Source of the DNA: Proteobacteria bacterium ST_bin11
GTDB lineage: Bacteria > Pseudomonadota > Gammaproteobacteria > Methylococcales > Methylomonadaceae
Direction: 5' to 3'
Assembly (NCBI GenBank): GCA_002083615.1
Contig: MSXO01000067.1
Location: 28,867-92,866 of the forward strand
Length of the DNA: 64,000 nucleotides
Shown here piece after piece: positions 60,086-64,000 of the stretch. The notes beneath the pieces were generated by a model. The model searched no databases, was not told where the DNA came from, and saw nothing but the letters and a program-made list of their open reading frames with translations. The stretch's first letter is position 1; the number at the start of each line of letters is the position of its first letter. The position numbers and the translations under genes were made by a program.

Positions 60086-60112
60086 ATTCCCGCAAAACAG
60101 GGAATAAAGGGA
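60086..60112. promoter_or_regulatory. Shared palindromic operator, copy B (replication operon)
   Basis: Second copy of the 27-bp element, identical to that at 56836-56862 except T to C after ATTCCCG. The arms ATTCCC (60086-60091) and GGGAAT (60100-60105) are followed by AAAGGGA. It lies 62 bases upstream of the AlpA-like gene and 52 bases downstream of the regulator-like gene. Confidence 0.75.
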
Positions 60113-60163
60113 GTTTAAACGGTATTTTTAAAAACCATAAGATATTGAATTTATTGTTATTTT

Positions 60164-60868
60164 TTAATGAGGATTCGATTGAAAAAACGTCGAAGAAATC
60201 TCTTTGTCAGAATATTTTTTTGGCCTGCCTCGCTTACCACGCAGCATCCCAATCTCTTTTAACCAATCGTCTACTTTTACAGGGTCTTTGCCAGGGTATT
60301 TTTTGTAAAAAGGTTTTAATTCATCCCGCTTTTTTGCCTCTGTACAAGTCATCCCCGGATTGCTTTCTAACATTTCTTTCCCGATTTTCTGAACCTTTTT
60401 TCTGTCAACCTCCTCCTCATCAATCGAGAATACCAGACCATCGCCGCCCTCAATCCACCATTTTTCCAGCTGGCAATTGTATGGAAACGGTTGATTTTCA
60501 CTTTCAAGCCAAGCTATGAAATCAGCTTTCTTTATCTGAATGTGCCGATTTACTTCCCTCATAATTCTTAAACGATTGGAGTCCTCGAACGGGATACTCC
60601 CTATTGCCCCACGGCTTTCATCGGATGCAATTTCAGATTCTTCTTTGGCCGCCATATCAATGCCTACAAGCTTTCCAGACTTAAACGCCTCAAGCATGAT
60701 CTTCACTCGCCAGCGTGCTCCGTCGTCATGGATTGGCGTTTTTCGCGGCCCCGATGGCGGTGTCGCCCAAAATATCGCTATTTCACCTAAAGTCATTTCG
60801 TCAGGCAAAGACAATCCTTCGTCATATCTAGCGAAGGCATTTAAATTTAAATTATCAAAAATACCCAC
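60164..60868 (-). CDS. Putative regulatory protein with AT-hook-like C-terminus
   Basis: A 234-residue protein of unknown family. The N-terminal half contains EMTLGEIAIFWATPPSGPRKTPIHDDGARWRVK (split here for length), and the middle REVNRHIQIKKADFIAWLESENQP looks like a helix-turn-helix-adjacent motif. The C-terminal MLRGKRGRPKKYSDK contains an AT-hook-like RGRPKK core. It lies between HigA and the AlpA-like gene and 50 bases from copy B of the shared operator, so it is a good candidate for the factor that binds it. That is inference. Confidence 0.5.
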   Translation of the reverse strand: MGIFDNLNLNAFARYDEGLSLPDEMTLGEIAIFWATPPSGPRKTPIHDDGARWRVKIMLEAFKSGKLVGIDMAAKEESEIASDESRGAIGSIPFEDSNRLRIMREVNRHIQIKKADFIAWLESENQPFPYNCQLEKWWIEGGDGLVFSIDEEEVDRKKVQKIGKEMLESNPGMTCTEAKKRDELKPFYKKYPGKDPVKVDDWLKEIGMLRGKRGRPKKYSDKEISSTFFQSNPH

Positions 60869-60965
60869 ATCAACACCTCTCTAGTGTCATTCTCAAAAAA
60901 GATACCAAGCCAGGCGGGTGAGATTTCCGCATTTCGCCCCGTCGGGCTAGGCTTGGTAAAACAGG

Positions 60966-61262
60966 TTAAGCCGCCTCTGGGCGAGGTGCTGGCGTGACGT
61001 TGGGGCGTGGTTTCTGGCGGGCTTGCCATAGGTCATACTCGGCCTGCATACGCACCCACGTTTCAGCGGTCGGGCCACTGGTCCAGGCTTCCAATCGAAT
61101 CGCCATCTCTGCGCTGATCGCGGCCTTGCCGTTAATGACCCGCGACAATGCCACGCGTGACACACCCAATTGCGCAGCCGCCTCGGTAACGCCTATACCC
61201 AGTTCGGGCAAGACGTCCTCTTTCAAAATACTGCCCGGATGGGGCGGATTAAACATAGCCAT
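60966..61262 (-). CDS. higA: HigA-type antitoxin
   Basis: A 98-residue antitoxin with an XRE helix-turn-helix (HPGSILKEDVLPELGIGVTEAAAQLGVSRVALSRVINGKAAISAEMA, read in parts). HigA antitoxins bind and neutralise HigB and repress the pair. It follows higB by 12 bases, the toxin-first order of this class. The C-terminal 20 residues are Pro/Arg-rich and probably disordered. Confidence 0.88.
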   Translation of the reverse strand: MAMFNPPHPGSILKEDVLPELGIGVTEAAAQLGVSRVALSRVINGKAAISAEMAIRLEAWTSGPTAETWVRMQAEYDLWQARQKPRPNVTPAPRPEAA

Positions 61263-61274
61263 GCAAACACCTCG

Positions 61275-61553
61275 TCAGTGATAGTCCTGATAGTCGATCA
61301 GAATGGCGTCTTCACCCTCAAACGCGAAGGTGAGACGCCAGTTCCCGTTAACCTTGACCGCCCAATGTTCGAATAAATCACCTTTGAGCGGATGCAGCTT
61401 CCAGCCTGCCACGTCCATTTCTTGCGGACTTTTGGCGGCATTCAACAACAGCAATTGCCGCGACAACTTGCTGGCGTGATCGGCATTGATGCCGGCCTTT
61501 GAACCGGTTTCAAAGAATTGCTGAACACCCTTATGGCGGAAACTCCTAATCAT
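61275..61553 (-). CDS. higB: HigB/RelE-family toxin
   Basis: A 92-residue RelE-fold mRNA interferase. The family segments are IRSFRHKGVQQFFETGS and GDLFEHWAVKVNGNWRLTFAFEGEDA, with the C-terminal DYQDYH carrying the catalytic-type His/Tyr residues. Toxin-first gene order with higA is typical. A promoter-like pair lies at 61559-61587, so close to the ATG that the message may be nearly leaderless. Confidence 0.87.
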   Translation of the reverse strand: MIRSFRHKGVQQFFETGSKAGINADHASKLSRQLLLLNAAKSPQEMDVAGWKLHPLKGDLFEHWAVKVNGNWRLTFAFEGEDAILIDYQDYH

Positions 61554-61558
61554 AACTT

Positions 61559-61587
61559 AGTGTATAGTTAGGCTTTACGCTTTGCAA
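61559..61587 (-). promoter_or_regulatory. Candidate promoter of higBA
   Basis: On the minus strand TTGCAA, 17-base spacer, TACACT. The inferred start site falls at or just before the higB ATG (61553), so the message would be nearly leaderless. Confidence 0.4.
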
Positions 61588-61818
61588 TTACTTTGCATCG
61601 TTCTCTGTCGCCACCTTAAACGGCTCCCCTCGATCGTCGTCGATTCCCACAACTTCACTTAATCGCAATGCCGACACACGTATGGCATCTGCTAAGGCGG
61701 CGAGTTCGAAACGGTCCTTGATGTCGTCATCACTCCAAAGTCGATGTAAAAGCATGTTTGACAGTTCTTCAACGGCGTTTATCAATCGGTAAGTTTCTGT
61801 TTCTGCGATATCTATCAT
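61588..61818 (-). CDS. Small helical protein next to integrase (member 1)
   Basis: A 76-residue acidic helical protein (MIDIAETETYRLINAVEELS ... FELAALADAIRVSALRLSEVV). It resembles in length and helix pattern the two further small genes upstream, though similarity is weak. Function unknown. It lies 35 bases before higB and 11 bases after member 2. Confidence 0.5.
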   Translation of the reverse strand: MIDIAETETYRLINAVEELSNMLLHRLWSDDDIKDRFELAALADAIRVSALRLSEVVGIDDDRGEPFKVATENDAK

Positions 61819-61829
61819 GGTCGATTTCC

Positions 61830-62054
61830 TTAAGCGTTGATGGTTTCGCCTGATTTCCAGGCTTTAATGGTGTGATCAATGTCCTCGATTGGGTCGATTG
61901 CCACTCTAAGCGCCGGCAATAACTCGCTGTCTATCATGGCGTCAGAGACCAACTCCAGCACGCACCGCGCGCGCTCCGAACTCAACAAGACGGCATCAAT
62001 CAATGCCATTTGTTCACGGCTGACTCTGTTTTGTGCTTGATTTTCTGTATCCAT
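61830..62054 (-). CDS. Small helical protein (member 2)
   Basis: A 74-residue protein starting at 62054 after GGAGAGCACC (MDTENQAQNRVSREQMALID). Its core SSERARCVLELVSDAMIDSE...ALRVAIDPIEDIDHTI matches one unit of the duplicated protein encoded just upstream (VERSKA...). Function unknown; the repeat pattern suggests a four-helix or helical-hairpin bundle. Confidence 0.55.
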   Translation of the reverse strand: MDTENQAQNRVSREQMALIDAVLLSSERARCVLELVSDAMIDSELLPALRVAIDPIEDIDHTIKAWKSGETINA

Positions 62055-62129
62055 GGTGCTCTCCAAATTATTTTTACTCAATGGCCTCGGTGATAACACG
62101 CTCGACCAGCTTCGGTGGCTGGTAAATCG

Positions 62130-62573
62130 TTAGACGAATCCGGCGTGATCCTTCGCGGCCCCTCGCATGTGGATATCGAGAATGTCGGCAATATCATTTA
62201 AATCCGACACAATCGCCTGGAATATCACCGACGTTATCAGCCGGGTTTCAAACTCCCCATCCATAGACCACAACACGGCTTTGGAACGCTCCACCAAGCG
62301 CGTTACTTGATCGCCAATAGTCGTTTTAGCATCCAATTCAAAGTCGGTGCGCAAATGGAACCGGACAATAATTTCATCGATCATAGACAAATCATCGATA
62401 ACGCTGGCCAACAAGATGGAACAGGTTTTATGGTCGGATATTTCAGGGGCCAACAGACTGGCAATCGCCTTGGATCGCTCGACGATAATCGAAATAGCAT
62501 CGACCACTGCCGATTCAATATTCGCCGTATTAGCATCAAAGCGGTGTGAAAAAAGTGATTTATTGGTTTCCAT
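62130..62573 (-). CDS. Duplicated small helical protein (member 3)
   Basis: A 147-residue protein containing two copies of the same unit: ISIIVERSKAIASLLAPEIS ... LASVIDDLSMIDEII, and VTRLVERSKAVLWSMDGEFE ... FQAIVSDLNDIADIL. Each resembles the single unit of member 2. It lies directly downstream of the integrase gene (three bases). No known family is recognised. Confidence 0.6.
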   Translation of the reverse strand: METNKSLFSHRFDANTANIESAVVDAISIIVERSKAIASLLAPEISDHKTCSILLASVIDDLSMIDEIIVRFHLRTDFELDAKTTIGDQVTRLVERSKAVLWSMDGEFETRLITSVIFQAIVSDLNDIADILDIHMRGAAKDHAGFV

Positions 62574-62575
62574 GA

Positions 62576-63649
62576 TTAGCTCCCTTGCCGGATGGCGGCT
62601 GTCATAACACGCTCGACCAGCTTAGATTTGTGCTCGGTGGATAAATGCGCGTAGCGTTTCGTGGTTTGAGTGGATTTGTGGCCTAACACTTCGCCGACTT
62701 CATACAGCGACGCGCCGGACATGGCCAGCAAACTGGCCGCACTGTGGCGTAGATCGTGAAATCGGAAGTTTTCGACCCCCGCCTCTCGCAATGCCTTGTC
62801 CCAATGCTTTTTGAACTCGAACGGCCGTTCTGGCTTGTTCTCGCTGGCAAAAACAAGCGAGACACCCACCTGGCGCAGCGGCCTTAGTTGGTCCACAACA
62901 AAGTCAGGCAGAGGACACCAGCGGGGGTCGCCGTTTTTGCTGGTTGCCAACCTGGCCAGATTGTTATCGAAGTCGATGTCACTCCACCGGAGGTTAAGCA
63001 CTTCGGCTTTGCGCATGCCGGAAGTCAACGCCATCAGCACCAACAAATGCAGTTTGTTCCAGTCCGCTTTCTGACACGCATCCAAAAGCCGGATCCGTTC
63101 GCCTTCATCCAGGAATCGATTAATCTGGTTGTTCACCTTGCGCGCGGCCACCCGCGCGACCGGATTGGCGACAATATAGCCCTCGAAAATCGCATATCTG
63201 AAAATCGCCGACAGTACGGTGCGATACCGATTGACGGTAGACGGCGAACGATCACGATTAATTGCCTTGGCCTTGCCGGCACCATCGCCGCGCAGCACCT
63301 TGCCAGCTTCAAAGGCTTTAAGCCGTTGGCGGATCATATCCGCGCTGATGTCGACCAACTTATAGTCACCCAGGCAGGTCTGCCAATACTGCGCCCGCCT
63401 GGCTTGGTTGACCGCGTCCTTGCCTTGCCATTGGCGCATATATTCGTCGACCAGATCAGCAAAACGCAAACCCGCGCCGCGCGAGCCCAAGGCTTCCATC
63501 ATTTCATGATCAGACTCGATGCGCTTTACCCAGGCTTGCGCATCGCCTTTGCGGGTGAAGGTTTTGGATTTTATTGCAATGCCGCGCTGGGTGATGATCG
63601 CCTTATAGACGACACCCGACTGACGTTGAATTTTTCGGATGGTAGCCAT
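62576..63649 (-). CDS. int: Tyrosine-type integrase
   Basis: A 357-residue phage integrase. The N-terminal arm-binding domain (about 1-60) is followed by a SAM-like core-binding domain and the catalytic domain with Arg in TSGMRKAEVLNLRW, the HxxR box HDLRHSAASLLAMSGA, and the nucleophile Tyr in GHKSTQTTKRYAHLS. Its target is most likely the initiator tRNA gene whose 3' part is at 51506. Its start codon overlaps the last base of the next gene. Confidence 0.92.
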   Translation of the reverse strand: MATIRKIQRQSGVVYKAIITQRGIAIKSKTFTRKGDAQAWVKRIESDHEMMEALGSRGAGLRFADLVDEYMRQWQGKDAVNQARRAQYWQTCLGDYKLVDISADMIRQRLKAFEAGKVLRGDGAGKAKAINRDRSPSTVNRYRTVLSAIFRYAIFEGYIVANPVARVAARKVNNQINRFLDEGERIRLLDACQKADWNKLHLLVLMALTSGMRKAEVLNLRWSDIDFDNNLARLATSKNGDPRWCPLPDFVVDQLRPLRQVGVSLVFASENKPERPFEFKKHWDKALREAGVENFRFHDLRHSAASLLAMSGASLYEVGEVLGHKSTQTTKRYAHLSTEHKSKLVERVMTAAIRQGS

Positions 63650-64000
63650 TATGCTGGCCTCTCGTCGCTGAAAGCTGCCGAAAATTGCGGCAAAGCGTAG
63701 TCTCTCAGGTTGAGTGATAAAGCAAGCTGCCGCAATGTTTCCGAATCAGAGTCTACCGGCAGCGATTCGAGCAATCGCTCATATACGTCTCGGCCCCGTG
63801 ACAGCGAATAAAGTATACGTTTTCGTGGATCGTCATCGCCCTCGCCAACATAAAAGCAGCGCAGATCTTGAATGCAATACCCTGTCAGGCCAAAAACGCT
63901 GCCAAAGCGCCGCGCCTCACCCTCTGTGGGAAAGCCGGGAGAGGCCAACAAATGATTGTCAGGATGATGAACAGTCCAAAGTCGAATGACTGGGTGGTCG
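63649..64000 (-). CDS. Phage-like protein, partial at the window edge
   Basis: The frame is open to the right edge without a start, and reads DHPVIRLWTVHHPDNHLLAS at its beginning. The visible 117 residues include LTGYCIQDLRCFYVGEGDDDP and end in YALPQFSAAFSDERPA. A TTG inside the frame could be taken as a start but protein-like sequence continues upstream, so it is treated as 5'-truncated. Family not recognised. Confidence 0.6.
   Translation of the reverse strand, partial: DHPVIRLWTVHHPDNHLLASPGFPTEGEARRFGSVFGLTGYCIQDLRCFYVGEGDDDPRKRILYSLSRGRDVYERLLESLPVDSDSETLRQLALSLNLRDYALPQFSAAFSDERPA

Overview
The window looks like the chromosome of a gammaproteobacterial type I methanotroph, most likely a Methylomonas-like member of the Methylomonadaceae. 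The reasons are a calcium-type methanol dehydrogenase operon (mxaFJGI followed by mxaR-S-A-C-K-L), a divergent mxaB-type response regulator, and gammaproteobacterial order in the thrS-infC-rpmI-rplT-pheS-pheT-ihfA cluster. The genus is inferred; no 16S gene is present.

Region 1 (1-11.3 kb) is a nitrate uptake and assimilation operon: nrtA, nrtB, a fused double-ATPase nrtCD, an outer-membrane porin, a FAD/NAD(P)H oxidoreductase (nasC-like), the molybdenum nitrate reductase nasA, and a degenerate EAL-domain protein. Its leader is very readable: an NtrC-like site, a sigma-54 promoter, two hairpins with hexaloops carrying A1/G4 (the RNA target of ANTAR antiterminators), then an intrinsic terminator before nrtA.

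Region 2 (11.3-14.9 kb) is an AT-rich accessory patch. A superfamily-1 helicase-like gene is cut short by a one-gene REP-associated transposase element with perfect 21-bp inverted ends. A MntA/HepT toxin-antitoxin pair and related GTCAGGTCT repeats follow.

Region 3 (14.9-25.9 kb) is the methanol oxidation operon on the minus strand, with an extra membrane-protein gene between mxaR and mxaS and several stem-loop repeats between genes. mxaB diverges from mxaF.

Region 4 (26-51 kb) is housekeeping: an APH-like phosphotransferase, tRNA-Pro, the translation/IHF cluster, tRNA-Val, hemF, proQ, small membrane and porin genes, an ECF sigma / anti-sigma / subtilase lipoprotein module, cysK with a terminator-bearing leader, a short zinc-ribbon gene, a rhomboid protease and hrpA.

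Region 5 (51.5 kb to the right edge) is an integrated phage-like element whose left end is the 3' part of an initiator tRNA-fMet. Everything in it is on the minus strand: tyrosine integrase, a family of small helical proteins, HigBA, a putative regulator, an AlpA-like protein, a P4-type primase-helicase, a ClpP-like prohead protease, an HK97 capsid protein, small coiled-coil genes and a short tape measure protein. No terminase, portal, connector or baseplate gene is seen. A 27-bp palindromic element occurs twice, upstream of the replication unit and of the capsid unit, and a cluster of GTGGACAAGTGGACGGA-type repeats lies just downstream of the primase. I interpret it as a satellite-like or strongly reduced element with its own replication origin and a shared operator for two operons. 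The right boundary is outside the window.
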